Assembly: GCF_024721995.1 (NCBI RefSeq) | Contig: NZ_JANQBC010000011.1 | Location: 124,001 to 188,000, forward strand | Direction: 5' to 3' | Source: Paenibacillus radicibacter | GTDB lineage: Bacteria; Bacillota; Bacilli; Paenibacillales; NBRC-103111 | DNA length: 64,000 nt | Part shown: positions 23,042-32,383 of the stretch, piece after piece | Position numbering within the stretch: position 1 is the stretch's first letter | Layout: each line of letters starts with the position of its first letter | Notes under the pieces: generated by a model | Seen by the model: the letters and a program-made list of their open reading frames with translations, nothing else | Databases searched by the model: none | What the model was told of the DNA's origin: nothing | Translations under genes and position numbers: made by a program

Positions 23042-24352
23042 TCATGTATCTCCTGTGTCATTAGAAGCATCCACACTTCTTCCCTTCGTGAAATCTTTTA
23101 AAAATAACGATATGATAATTGCCACTACTAGCAAAATGAATGGAACTGCACTGATCAAGTACCGGAATGTCGCTTCCGGATTAGGTCCTGGATCATCCCC
23201 ACTCACATAACCAAAGATCATGCCCACAATCCAGAAGGCAACGACCGAGATCAATCCACTAGAACGTGTAATGAAGCCCCCGACTGCGACATAGATACCT
23301 TCCCGACGCTTGCCAGTCTTCTCTGTGTCACGATCAATGATCGTACCCGTTAAGACAGGCGGTGTGACTAAGAATCCTGCTAAACCAAACCCCACGCATA
23401 CCCCAGCTAGAACACCTGTTAGAAGGTCTGAACTAAACCATAGCGGAATAACAGAAATTGCGTACACAATGATCGCCAGTCTCCAGCTCCGGTACCCGCC
23501 AAGCTTCTGAATAATCCAATACCAGACGAACACGAACGGAATGACTGACACAAATACGGATGCTAGTAGATAAGTTATTTCCCCTTCGGAAATACCAAGT
23601 ACATACTTACCCCAGAATGGAATTGTCGCTGCAAGTAATCCGTTTACTGTCTGAGCGAACGAATTGGAGATATTGAATATCCAAAACTCCTTGTTCTTAA
23701 GTGTTTCTCTAAATCCCTCTACTAACTTAATCTTTGGCTCCTTCATTGCCTCTGGATCTTCTTTGATCGCAGACACGCACCATAGCATGAAGATCGCGAA
23801 TATAACAGCAAACACGACAGACATATAGCTGTAACCAATACTATTTACCAGCGGCAACGTTAAGACAGAAGCAACTAATATCGCAACAATCTGAAAACCG
23901 TTCTGAACAGCTGACGCCTTCGCACGAACGCGATCTCCACGGTACAACTCAGGTAATAATGCACCATAGTTGACCCAGATAATCGTCGCGATCGCTTCGA
24001 ATAATACGATAGCAACTAGAAACCAGATAAATAACCCTGTTCCTTCAATTCCGTTAGGTACAGAGAAAACCATAATAAATGCGAGCATGAATAGTGGCAC
24101 TGCGCTGACTAACCATGGCTTGCGGCGACCATACTTCGATCGTGTTCGATCTGAATAATAACCGGCCATTGGCTGATTGACAGCATCCCATATCGTGTAT
24201 ACCAATCGTGCAATAGTCGCTAGTCCCAAGCTCAGCCCCAAGACATCCGTATAGTAATAAACATAGAACGTACTAAATGCTTGACTGGGAATCATCATGG
24301 CGAGCATACCAAGTGCGTACATGACGGTTGAATTTTGAAATCTCTTGTTCAT
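23042..24352 (-). CDS. GPH-family (MelB-type) sugar:cation symporter
   Basis: 436-residue membrane protein with about 12 helices, glycoside-pentoside-hexuronide:cation symporter class. Seen: YYYTDVLGLSLGLATIARLVYTIWDAVNQPMAGYYSDRTRSKYGRRKPWL, with the cation-site Asp residues, and a second loop TGTIIDRDTEKTGKRREGIYVAVGGF. Substrates in the family are alpha/beta-galactosides, xylosides or glucuronides; the specificity is unknown. Start ATG 24352 has GGAGGA at good spacing; ATG 24358 is too close. A cre-like box lies upstream, but there is no glycosidase next door. Confidence 0.87.
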   Translation of the reverse strand: MNKRFQNSTVMYALGMLAMMIPSQAFSTFYVYYYTDVLGLSLGLATIARLVYTIWDAVNQPMAGYYSDRTRSKYGRRKPWLVSAVPLFMLAFIMVFSVPNGIEGTGLFIWFLVAIVLFEAIATIIWVNYGALLPELYRGDRVRAKASAVQNGFQIVAILVASVLTLPLVNSIGYSYMSVVFAVIFAIFMLWCVSAIKEDPEAMKEPKIKLVEGFRETLKNKEFWIFNISNSFAQTVNGLLAATIPFWGKYVLGISEGEITYLLASVFVSVIPFVFVWYWIIQKLGGYRSWRLAIIVYAISVIPLWFSSDLLTGVLAGVCVGFGLAGFLVTPPVLTGTIIDRDTEKTGKRREGIYVAVGGFITRSSGLISVVAFWIVGMIFGYVSGDDPGPNPEATFRYLISAVPFILLVVAIIISLFLKDFTKGRSVDASNDTGDT

Positions 24353-24373
24353 TCTCATTCCTCCATATTGTTA

Positions 24374-24389
24374 ATGAAAGCGTAATCTA
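24374..24389 (+). promoter_or_regulatory. CcpA cre-like box upstream of the GPH symporter gene
   Basis: ATGAAAGCGTAATCTA fits WTGNAANCGNWNNCAW with one mismatch. It lies about 20 bases before the start codon, where CcpA would act as a roadblock. Confidence 0.5.
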
Positions 24390-24470
24390 ACAAATCTGAT
24401 GATCTAAATATATGTATACCTAACAACAAATAGAGTCATTTCTATAAATCATTCTGGTGATCAGAAAAGA

Positions 24471-24499
24471 AGGTGGGACGCCTCATAGCGATCCCACCT
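24471..24499 (-). terminator. terminator of the tandem glycosyltransferase gene
   Basis: AGGTGGGA and TCCCACCT arms with inner CGC / GCG pairing, followed by TCTTTTCTG on the minus strand. Confidence 0.65.
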
Positions 24500-24518
24500 A
24501 TTAACTAACCCAATTGTC

Positions 24519-27500
24519 TTAGAAGAAATTCCAAGTCGGCAGCCAGCGCAGCCATGTGGAGGAATAACTTTTATCAATGACCATTCCTGATAATATCGGA
24601 TAGAACATCAAGAACAATAAGAATGCCAGTGCCAGTATGCCGTAAGCTAACCAGCGGCGCTGCTTGTTCTGCTCCGTCCATCTACCGATGAAGTACGTCA
24701 ACATTAGCGTCAAAAATGGTATTGTTGCAAAGTAGTGATAAATGAACGTTAAGCGCGGTACACCTACCCACGGCAAGTACTGTGCACCGAAGCAGACGAG
24801 CAAGAATGCAAGTTTCTTATTACGCTGCTTGATCGTATAATACACAGTTGCAATGAGTGCAATGAAACCACCCCACCAGACGACAGGGTTACCGAACGAG
24901 ATAATGGATGAAAGCTTGTCTGTTGGTAAGAATTGTCCCGAATAGTACCAGATTGGCATAACCATAAACGGCCATTCATACCACGGCGATCCGAATGGAT
25001 GCGTCGCGACAAGCTTACTGTGGTAATCATACATATGCTTTTGGTACGTGATCACGTCTTTCAAGCCGTGACCATCACCTGGCACCATCATGAATGGAAT
25101 GTACGATGCAATATAGATAAGTGCAGGAACGATGACGTACCAGATGACACACCAACCTAGCGTTAATAAAGTCGGACGCCAGAAGGAACGTGCGGCACGC
25201 TCAAGATCAGCTCTCTCATCATCCGTTAGGCGCTTCTCATGATCGGACTCGCTGGCAATAAGCTGCGCATCCCCTTGCTTATCATCGGATCGTGCGGCCT
25301 GCTTATCTGCAGCAAGCCATACGGCTTCACTCTCAAGTACCCGCTTCGCTTTCCGATGTTCTCGATAGCGTTCGATTAGTACGATTAAGAGCAAGAACGC
25401 AAGTCCAATCCCACCATAAATAACAATCCACTTCGAAGCTGCTCCAATCCCGAAGAATAAGCCTGCTAATCCTAGTGGTATTAATGTCTTCCACAGCTTG
25501 TCTCGATAGAAGTTCATCTGCATGTAGCGATACATGAAATAGAACATAAGGATTATGAAGAAGACTCCATAGACGTCAATGGTTGCAATTCGAGTCTGGG
25601 CAAAGTGCATGAAATCGAACGCGAACAAGAATGCAGCAATGAAGCCGTATCTGGAGCGTCCGAACAACCTTTTACCGAACGCATACATAATAGGAATCAT
25701 TGCAATACCGAACAAGGTACCAACAATACGCCAGCCGAACGGATTCATGCCGAACAGCCAAATCCCTGCGGAGATAAACACTTTCCCTAGCGGTGGATGG
25801 GTATTCTCGTAAGGTTCAATCTTATGAATGTGCTCATACGCTGTGCGCGCATGGTAAATTTCATCAAAGTACGTCCCATCCATATAGGTTGGAGAGTAAG
25901 GCACGATGTCTTGCTCATCAATGACAAACTCCGGTTTACCTTCATCCGTAGAAGATAAGCCTTCTCCTTTTACACTTTGAACAGGAAGCGGCTTGTCCGA
26001 TTTACCATCAAAGAAGGCGACCTCATGCACAGAAAATCCTGTATTAATCTGTTTCACTGTTAGTTTCACATAACGCGCTTGCTGTGTAAGTTCCTTCACA
26101 TTCCAGACGAACACTTTCGTGTGATCGGACTTCACTTCATACGCATCTTTCCACGAAACACCATCACTAGAGAAAGCATATTCGTAATCCCCATGCCCTG
26201 ATCCAATATACGTGTGAACCCGATTGAGCGTAGCAGGTTTACCTAGATCAAACACGAGTGAAGAGCCTGTCGTGTGTGGTCTCCAGAATGTCTCAGGCGC
26301 TTGGTGCGACCCTAAGTTAATCAGGGCAAATACCGAGTAAACGACCGTAATCCCGAGCGTTAATATCCAATCCTTCTTCTTAAACAAACGTCCCTTCGGA
26401 CTAGATGTCGCAGCTGCTGTTTCTGCCACCGTCTCATTCGAAGCCAGTAACGAACGCAGCCCTCTATTAACACCGAACAATTTACCGCCAAGAATGACAC
26501 CATAGATCACGAAACCGACATTCATCGCTGAGATGATTAGCATCAGCACATCCCACTTCGGGATAAAGTTTATGCCTTTCCAAGTCTGACCTAGCACATA
26601 GGCAACATTCACGAAATGAGTGAGTGAAAACCCAGCGAAGAGCCACAGAATGCGGCGATCACGGACAAATAACCATGTAATTAGAAGTGGTAGAAGTGCA
26701 TAGAACAAGTAACGCTCATGCATCTTGATCCCGAATGTAAATACAGCTGCTAAGAATAAGAAGGCGAAATATAAAGCCGAACCTGGCTTTTTACTACTAT
26801 TCGCATAAGCAAACATACAGTACGCCAGAGATGCGATCATGAGCAGAACGCCCCAAGCTTGGTAAGAGAATCCCCCACCTTCTAGCGCCGCGAAGTTCCC
26901 ACCTAATAGCGTCATCAAGTTAAACGCATTGAGTGATGCATAGTTATACTGCGCAAGTGTACTGAAGTACAGCTTAAATACGAATGTAATTCCGCTTCCA
27001 GACATGAACGGTAATAAGAGTCCAATTACAAGTGCAGCCCCGCTTAATACGGTTTGGATAAATACTTTCCAACTGCGCGTTTGAATCACTGCGATCAATA
27101 AGAACGGTCCGAACAGAAGTCCTTGTGGCTTGAGCAAAATAGCAAGCCCGAGCACGACTGCGGAAAGCTGCAGCTTTCCTTTTTGCAACATATATAAGTA
27201 AATCGCAATGACAAGCATAAAGATCGAATCCACTTGCCCCCATACCGCGGAGTTCACGAACACCATCGGGTTCAAGGCATATAACGCGGCAATCCCAAGA
27301 GAAGCATTCGCCGAAACATACTTCCTTGCCAATCGATACAAGACGAAGGATGTAGCTATATCCGCCAAGATCGCAGGTAATTTAAATAAAATAAGTGTTG
27401 CTGAGCTATCCCAAGCAAGTCCTAGTCCATCTCGAATAGTAGCGAGTAAATAAAGCACATACATGTAACCTGGCGGATAATCCAAGAATGCCTGCGTCTT

Positions 27501-27734
27501 ATAGAGGTGCGGCAATCCATCGGTATACGCCATATTCGCCCATGCCATAAAGGTCTGGACATCCGGCTCATACCCTTTCCAAATTGGCGCTAAGATCAGG
27601 CGAATCGTAAGCCCTACCAGCAGAATCACCCACAGCCAAATACTTCGCTTGAATGTTTCCTGTTGTTTCTTCTGCTTATGGAGCTGCGTTTGCTTCCCAC
27701 TTTGCATCTTCCGTTGGTTCACGGATTTAGACAT
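24519..27734 (-). CDS. tandem GT-C membrane glycosyltransferase with central F5/8-type domain and C-terminal PMT domain
   Basis: 1071 residues, many membrane helices. The N-terminal half (about 30-430) looks like a GT-C mannosyltransferase: YEPDVQTFMAWANMAY, DYPPGYMYVLYLLA, WGQVDSIFMLVIAIYLY. The middle (about 480-575) is a discoidin-like carbohydrate-binding domain (VFDLGKPATLNRVHTYIG ... ARYVKLTVKQINTGFSVHEVAFF). The C-terminal half is a protein O-mannosyltransferase: YMDGTYFDEIYHARTAYE with the Asp-Glu catalytic site and ENTHPPLGK. It should transfer a sugar from a polyprenyl-phosphate donor outside the membrane, to protein or glycopolymer. ATG 27734 follows GAGGGGAAG. It is a single-gene unit. 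Confidence 0.87.
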   Translation of the reverse strand: MSKSVNQRKMQSGKQTQLHKQKKQQETFKRSIWLWVILLVGLTIRLILAPIWKGYEPDVQTFMAWANMAYTDGLPHLYKTQAFLDYPPGYMYVLYLLATIRDGLGLAWDSSATLILFKLPAILADIATSFVLYRLARKYVSANASLGIAALYALNPMVFVNSAVWGQVDSIFMLVIAIYLYMLQKGKLQLSAVVLGLAILLKPQGLLFGPFLLIAVIQTRSWKVFIQTVLSGAALVIGLLLPFMSGSGITFVFKLYFSTLAQYNYASLNAFNLMTLLGGNFAALEGGGFSYQAWGVLLMIASLAYCMFAYANSSKKPGSALYFAFLFLAAVFTFGIKMHERYLFYALLPLLITWLFVRDRRILWLFAGFSLTHFVNVAYVLGQTWKGINFIPKWDVLMLIISAMNVGFVIYGVILGGKLFGVNRGLRSLLASNETVAETAAATSSPKGRLFKKKDWILTLGITVVYSVFALINLGSHQAPETFWRPHTTGSSLVFDLGKPATLNRVHTYIGSGHGDYEYAFSSDGVSWKDAYEVKSDHTKVFVWNVKELTQQARYVKLTVKQINTGFSVHEVAFFDGKSDKPLPVQSVKGEGLSSTDEGKPEFVIDEQDIVPYSPTYMDGTYFDEIYHARTAYEHIHKIEPYENTHPPLGKVFISAGIWLFGMNPFGWRIVGTLFGIAMIPIMYAFGKRLFGRSRYGFIAAFLFAFDFMHFAQTRIATIDVYGVFFIILMFYFMYRYMQMNFYRDKLWKTLIPLGLAGLFFGIGAASKWIVIYGGIGLAFLLLIVLIERYREHRKAKRVLESEAVWLAADKQAARSDDKQGDAQLIASESDHEKRLTDDERADLERAARSFWRPTLLTLGWCVIWYVIVPALIYIASYIPFMMVPGDGHGLKDVITYQKHMYDYHSKLVATHPFGSPWYEWPFMVMPIWYYSGQFLPTDKLSSIISFGNPVVWWGGFIALIATVYYTIKQRNKKLAFLLVCFGAQYLPWVGVPRLTFIYHYFATIPFLTLMLTYFIGRWTEQNKQRRWLAYGILALAFLLFLMFYPILSGMVIDKSYSSTWLRWLPTWNFF

Positions 27735-27835
27735 CTACTGCTTCCCCTCTTCTTCATTCATTTCCAGTTCATTTCCTACTCCCTAATATACCAAAGCTTT
27801 CGTCTTCTGCCAAAAGCTGTTTGGGCATTTAACCC

Positions 27836-27872
27836 AAAAAAATAAATCCCCAACGACTATCGTCAGGGATTC
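27836..27872 (-). terminator. terminator after the small basic protein gene
   Basis: On the minus strand AATCCC pairs with GGGATT, with inner GACG / TCGT pairing, followed by TATTTTTTT. Confidence 0.75.
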
Positions 27873-27900
27873 ATATGCATTGTTTTTCATAAAAGGAAGA

Positions 27901-28050
27901 TTACTTGCTCGTTCGCTTCCCGTTAGCCGCTTCTTTATCGGCATTACTTTTATATGGTTTGGGTGTATTTTTCTTCCGAGTAGCACTTGCCTGCCAGCGG
28001 TTCCAACCCTTCTTGTCCGTTCCTCGTCCGGTACCTTTGCTTTTACTCAT
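27901..28050 (-). CDS. small basic protein, DUF3934-like
   Basis: 49 residues: it starts SKSKGTGRGTDKKGWNRWQASA and ends in a Lys/Asn/Arg-rich tail. ATG 28050 follows GGAGTTGATGAG and a terminator lies after it, so the gene is likely real although short. Composition recalls the DUF3934 family of short, highly basic Bacillota proteins; this is from memory. It could bind nucleic acid. Longer in-frame starts upstream have no ribosome site. Confidence 0.6.
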   Translation of the reverse strand: MSKSKGTGRGTDKKGWNRWQASATRKKNTPKPYKSNADKEAANGKRTSK

Positions 28051-28193
28051 CTCATCAACTCCAATGCTCCATGAAATATACAACATCTGAAGCTCGATGT
28101 ACAGCAGAAAGCTCATAAATTCCTTATGATAAGGAGTAAAAAAAGGAAGTATATCAAGCACATACTCCCTTCTGCTCACGATCTATATAAATC

Positions 28194-29366
28194 CTATGCC
28201 ATAGAAGCTATATCCCCACTTGTAGGGTCCATACCTTCGAGGAGGAATTTCACAAGCTTGCTATGCTTACGCAGCGACTTCTCATGAATCAAGTTCATTT
28301 TACCATTATCCTGTGCACCGAAAATATATAACATCTCTTCGTTCTGATGCGACCAGTCAAATCCATCCAAGATACGTAAGCAGCTAAGCCAATCTGGATT
28401 GAACTCCCCATCCTTGAACAAGAATTGATTCGCATACAGCGCAATACTTTCCTGCATCACGCGCGAAGCCGAAATATATTGAGACAAGCCCGGCTGCTCC
28501 GGCATTACCGGTAGTAAGGTGTTGAAGAAACCATGCAGTACTTCCACATAGAACGGAATATCTTTGCGTACTGTACGCATGAGCTCATAAGACGGCTGCA
28601 TTCTGCCAGAGAACAGCATCGTCGTAATTGAATACATCCACGAATAGCATGTGAAGTTGCGGTTAAATGCGGTTAACGAATTACGCTTCTCAACTCCTGC
28701 TTCTTTCAGTAACTGGTTGTGATCCCCGATCTGCTGTATGACGAGGTTAATCGGATCAATCGAGTCAAATGAATGACCAAGTTCCTTGGAAACAAGCTGG
28801 ACTTTGGAGTTAATGTCTCCGAACAACTGCTTCTCCTCTTCTTCATTCAGTCCGATATAGATCTGCACTGCAAGCTCGGTTTCCATGAGGGCAAGACGAC
28901 GTGCTTCCAACTCCTCAATTAATCCATCCAACTGTTCGATCTCGCGAGCTATCTCGTCGGAATGACCATCTTTGCGCATTTGTAGCTTGAGCGTCACCAT
29001 ACGTCTGGAATGTCTTCGCGCTTCCTTCGTCATCTGCTCACCGACATAACCAAGCGCAAGAATCCGATGCTGACCATCGAGAATGCTAAGCTTAGAACCC
29101 TGACGTAGTACCAAGCCCTCATCATCCCTTGCAAAAGAACTCACGTCCCGCAGCGACAAGGTCACTGGACCGAAGAATACTTGATCGAGCTCCCGCTCCT
29201 GCAAGTAGTTCGCAATCTTCCTACGCTGCATCATGCTCAGTTTCCGCTGTACCATTGGGTCAATCGTTGTATAGTCGAGCAAATCGCGTACTTTCAGTGC
29301 GACCGTAGACATTCCGAATTTTTCACAAAACGGGTAGATTGTCATTTGTAATCGAAGTCCATTCAT
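28194..29366 (-). CDS. DndB-like DGQHR protein (second of a pair)
   Basis: 390 residues. DGQHR is at residues 97-101 in LSILDGQHRILALGY, followed by a long charged helical insertion (about 120-165) and LNEEEEKQLFGDINSKVQLVSKELGHSFDS, the pattern of the DndB/DGQHR family. DndB controls DNA phosphorothioation in dnd clusters, and other DGQHR proteins occur in 7-deazaguanine DNA systems. No dndACDE, dpd or sulfur genes are nearby. The ATG overlaps the stop of the preceding family member (TAATG), so the two are co-translated. Function unknown. Confidence 0.82.
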   Translation of the reverse strand: MNGLRLQMTIYPFCEKFGMSTVALKVRDLLDYTTIDPMVQRKLSMMQRRKIANYLQERELDQVFFGPVTLSLRDVSSFARDDEGLVLRQGSKLSILDGQHRILALGYVGEQMTKEARRHSRRMVTLKLQMRKDGHSDEIAREIEQLDGLIEELEARRLALMETELAVQIYIGLNEEEEKQLFGDINSKVQLVSKELGHSFDSIDPINLVIQQIGDHNQLLKEAGVEKRNSLTAFNRNFTCYSWMYSITTMLFSGRMQPSYELMRTVRKDIPFYVEVLHGFFNTLLPVMPEQPGLSQYISASRVMQESIALYANQFLFKDGEFNPDWLSCLRILDGFDWSHQNEEMLYIFGAQDNGKMNLIHEKSLRKHSKLVKFLLEGMDPTSGDIASMA

Positions 29367-30502
29367 TAGCCCACATCCTCCCCATCACGAATTAAGAACA
29401 TATGCTGATCTTGATAAAAGCGAACGAGATGCTGATGCGCTTTCGTAATCCGTGAACGTCTTGGCAAGCGATCCTTCTCTTCACCTTGGTAAATGCCGTC
29501 CCAGTTCATATGCGGTAAGATCCGCATCGCATAATTCATCGCATAACGATTGAACTTACCGGTCTTCGTCGCTTCATTGTGGATGAATAGCGCAATCGCA
29601 ATTTGAATATTTTCCGACCAAGGCAGTGAGCCTTTAACTGGCGCTGGCAAATACTTCAGCATGTTGTGAAAATATTCTTTGGCTAATTCATGGTGTTCTT
29701 CCATCATCTTCTCTTCATATCGATACCCATTCTGTCTTGCGCTCGATTTCATCCGTCCCTCGAATAAACCAATTACGATCTCAATGAGCAGGTGGTACGT
29801 GAACAAGAACTCTGGTCCTTTGCCACGTTCGGAGTAAATATCCACTGGAATCCGCTCAGTTAATGCTTTCTTCTGAATCAACTCCGTTGCCATTACATGA
29901 TAATAACGGCGTTGGTCACGAAGTACGGCTAAGTTGCCGCCAATTTTGCGTGGTAATTTATTAATATCCGAGAACAGCTGACGCTCCTGCTTCGCATTGA
30001 TGTCCATATACACCATGACCGATGCTGGGAATGCGTACAAACGGCCTAGCTTCTGAGAGATCTCTTCCATCTTCTCATATTCACGACGATCCTTCGCTCT
30101 TGCCATCTGGCTCTGCAAGCTCTCCATCACCCTGCGAAATGCGGCTAGACGATGCTGACCATCGACGACGTACAATTTTTCAATCGGCTGTAAGCGATAC
30201 GCTTGCGATTCCTCATCATAATGACCTGCCCCACGCGCTGAGAAAATAATGCCCGGGAAGTAGATCGGTTGATTGTCCTGCAAATATAGCTCAATATAAT
30301 CGATTAGCTTCGAAAGATTACGAGGGTTAATGGAACGCTGCACTTCAAGATCCACCTCATAAATTGAGAACAGCCTGCTCATCGGCATTGTTGCTGTGAG
30401 TGTTTCTTGACCGAACGTGCGACCGATCACACCTGGAATTTCCACGAAATTGCTTGCCCGCCCTTTTGTCCATAAATCAGATAAAGATGAAATAGAATCC
30501 AT
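29366..30502 (-). CDS. DndB-like DGQHR protein (first of a pair)
   Basis: 378 residues. DGQHR is at residues 114-118 in LYVVDGQHRLAAFRRVM; MDINAKQERQLFSDINKLPRKIGGN follows, again the DndB/DGQHR pattern. It differs much from its partner outside the shared motifs, so the pair is an old duplication. Start ATG 30502 is chosen for AAGGAGGCAAGACT; the frame continues upstream to 30556 without a ribosome site. A terminator at 30605 isolates it from the gene behind. Role unknown; see the finding on the pair. Confidence 0.82.
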   Translation of the reverse strand: MDSISSLSDLWTKGRASNFVEIPGVIGRTFGQETLTATMPMSRLFSIYEVDLEVQRSINPRNLSKLIDYIELYLQDNQPIYFPGIIFSARGAGHYDEESQAYRLQPIEKLYVVDGQHRLAAFRRVMESLQSQMARAKDRREYEKMEEISQKLGRLYAFPASVMVYMDINAKQERQLFSDINKLPRKIGGNLAVLRDQRRYYHVMATELIQKKALTERIPVDIYSERGKGPEFLFTYHLLIEIVIGLFEGRMKSSARQNGYRYEEKMMEEHHELAKEYFHNMLKYLPAPVKGSLPWSENIQIAIALFIHNEATKTGKFNRYAMNYAMRILPHMNWDGIYQGEEKDRLPRRSRITKAHQHLVRFYQDQHMFLIRDGEDVG

Positions 30503-30604
30503 AGTCTTGCCTCCTTCTTGTATTCCAAAATGCCTATTTATTCTCATTCTGAACAAAAATGCGATTGTTAAAACGTAGGGACGAGCATGAAATGCTATTT
30601 TTTA

Positions 30605-30662
30605 AGCAAAAAAAGACTGCATCGCTTATCCAGACGAATCTGGTATAAACGAATGCAGTCTT
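30605..30662 (-). terminator. terminator between the S2P gene and the DGQHR pair
   Basis: AAGACTGCAT and ATGCAGTCTT arms (30614-30622 and 30653-30662), with an inner CCAGA / TCTGG stem, followed by T7 on the minus strand. Confidence 0.85.
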
Positions 30663-30718
30663 AAGGGGTGGAGTTATGAGCGTGTTCAAAAAGTTAAACG
30701 AAAGAGAAAAAAGCAACT

Positions 30719-30827
30719 GTAGGAGCGATAGCGTTCGCCTTTGAAATCGTGAAAATACCATTAAACAAATTCAAATTCACGATTGAGAGAGCGACCGGAA
30801 GTGCTTTTTTCTCTGTAGTGACCCTAC
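30719..30827. repeat. palindromic non-coding element related to the repeats at 38.6-39.0 kb
   Basis: The outer ends GTAGG / CCTAC and an inner pair AATCGTGAA / TTCACGATT make it a long imperfect palindrome. Its left 25 bases (GTAGGAGCGATAGCG.TCGCCTT) match the reverse complement of 38898-38922 with few differences. It lies between two terminated genes. Probably one copy of a dispersed genomic repeat. Confidence 0.5.
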
Positions 30828-30841
30828 TTTTTGGACTCGCT

Positions 30842-31975
30842 CTACAATCTTCCCGTTAACTGATGCACGTAAGTCATCATCACACCAAGGAAGGCAGCAA
30901 GTCCGATGTAGGCAATGCCGTATTTCCAGCGTGTTGCATTTGATACTTCGTAGTAGCGATCATTCATATGTGCACTTAGCACCATCGTAATCACAACTCG
31001 AACGACAGAATCACCGTCTTCATCACGCATACGACTGAATTTCGTCGCATAGACCTGATGCACAACAGCTGACAATTGCAGCTCCACTTTTTCCTTAAAT
31101 CCGATGCCTTCCCACTCAAACTCTACAACTTGTGTGCCTTCTTTTTCACCTTTTAAAATCGTGTAGGTTGTATAATCCAGCTCTTTGCGGTGCGCTTCAC
31201 CAGGAATAAAGTAGCCACTGGAGTGGAAGTAATCTTCTGGAATGTAGAACGCAGCGGTTCCTTCGTGCTGCTTATCTTGTAGATCTTGCTTGAAGCGAAG
31301 CTCTTTGTACTTCTTGTATAGATCCCATGCGGCAAACAGCCATAGAATGCCGAACAAAACACTCTGCAAATAAATAATAATAGGAATTGCAGCAACAAGT
31401 CCGATTGGCCATAACCATCTCGTAACAGCAACCGCAATTTTACCACCATCAAGCATTTGAAGCGGCAATAAGTTAATAAGATTTAAGAAAAATCCGATAT
31501 ACGCGATGGAGTAGAATCCCGGTTCACCAGTCCATACCCCAAGTCCCAGTGTGATGAGCGCACCAATCGTGCCGACAAGTGGCCCACCGAAAGCAATATA
31601 AGCTTCTGTCTGCGCATCTTTCGGATTGCGTTTCATACGCACCATCGCACCAATGAACGGGATGAAGAACATGCCCGATACCGGCATCCCCTTACGTTTA
31701 GCTGCAATAACATGACCGATCTCATGAATTAATAACATCGCAGCAAGTCCAATTGCAAAATAAAACGGGAACACTATGGCATAAGCCCCGATATATATAC
31801 CCATGCTGAGTAATGCACTACCGAACTTTCCATATTTCAATAACGCGAGTACGACTTTACCTTTTGCTAGAATAAAGCCGCCGATCGCAACGAGGAAAAA
31901 CAGTGGATTTCTGCCACTTTTCTTCTCTTGTTTCGATCCTAATTCAGGACCTCCAGGACTTCCATTCATCCCCAT
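30842..31975 (-). CDS. site-2 protease family (M50) membrane zinc protease
   Basis: 377 residues with about six membrane helices. The zinc site HEIGH is at residues 84-88 (LLIHEIGHVIAA), and the third ligand Asp lies in NLLPLQMLDGGKIAVA. It belongs to the compact S2P/YwhC-FtsH-like group without PDZ domain. The C-terminal 150 residues form a soluble part with FYIPEDYFHSSGYFIPGE, then one last helix. The substrate is unknown; such proteases cut membrane-bound anti-sigma factors or similar. ATG 31969 is an alternative start. It follows the ArsC/Spx-like gene in the same direction. Confidence 0.85.
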   Translation of the reverse strand: MGMNGSPGGPELGSKQEKKSGRNPLFFLVAIGGFILAKGKVVLALLKYGKFGSALLSMGIYIGAYAIVFPFYFAIGLAAMLLIHEIGHVIAAKRKGMPVSGMFFIPFIGAMVRMKRNPKDAQTEAYIAFGGPLVGTIGALITLGLGVWTGEPGFYSIAYIGFFLNLINLLPLQMLDGGKIAVAVTRWLWPIGLVAAIPIIIYLQSVLFGILWLFAAWDLYKKYKELRFKQDLQDKQHEGTAAFYIPEDYFHSSGYFIPGEAHRKELDYTTYTILKGEKEGTQVVEFEWEGIGFKEKVELQLSAVVHQVYATKFSRMRDEDGDSVVRVVITMVLSAHMNDRYYEVSNATRWKYGIAYIGLAAFLGVMMTYVHQLTGRL

Positions 31976-32017
31976 TCCACTCCCATACCTATAAAAGCTT
32001 CTATCACCTAGCTACAC

Positions 32018-32383
32018 TTACGTATTCTGTCCCCATGCTGCTTCATAATCGGTTTCTTTAAAACCAACTGTCACCTTCGTACCGTCTGTTGCAATTGGAC
32101 GCTTAATCAAGCGACCGTTAGATGCTAGAAGTGCTAGTTTCTCATCTTCTGACATCGCTGCGAGCTTATCTTTCAAGCCCATTTCTTTATACACTTCACC
32201 GGATGTGTTGAAAAACTTCTTAAGTTCATGCCCACTCTTCGCAATCAGATCCCGAAGCTCGTCCACTGTTGGTGGTTGTTCAAACACCGGTACAGTTATA
32301 AGCTCATGACCTTTCGCCTTTAAAGATTTCAACGCATTGCGGCACGTCCCGCATTTGCTGTATTCATATACTGTCAGTTTCAT
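32018..32383 (-). CDS. ArsC/Spx/MgsR-family reductase-like protein (YusI-like)
   Basis: 121 residues, thioredoxin-like ArsC fold. CGTC (CxxC) follows the first strand in YEYSKCGTCRNALKSLKAKG; GRLIKRPIA carries the conserved Arg of the family. The CxxC is like Spx, but the overall length and tail are closer to YusI-type reductases than to the RNA-polymerase-binding Spx. The RluA stop (TAG) directly touches its ATG, so the genes are coupled. Probably a thiol oxidoreductase; the arsenate activity is not implied. Confidence 0.85.
   Translation of the reverse strand: MKLTVYEYSKCGTCRNALKSLKAKGHELITVPVFEQPPTVDELRDLIAKSGHELKKFFNTSGEVYKEMGLKDKLAAMSEDEKLALLASNGRLIKRPIATDGTKVTVGFKETDYEAAWGQNT

Noticed and set aside
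28194-30502. Complete phosphorothioation (dnd) system
   Set aside because: Only DndB-like proteins are present. No dndA, C, D, E or restriction genes lie within the window.
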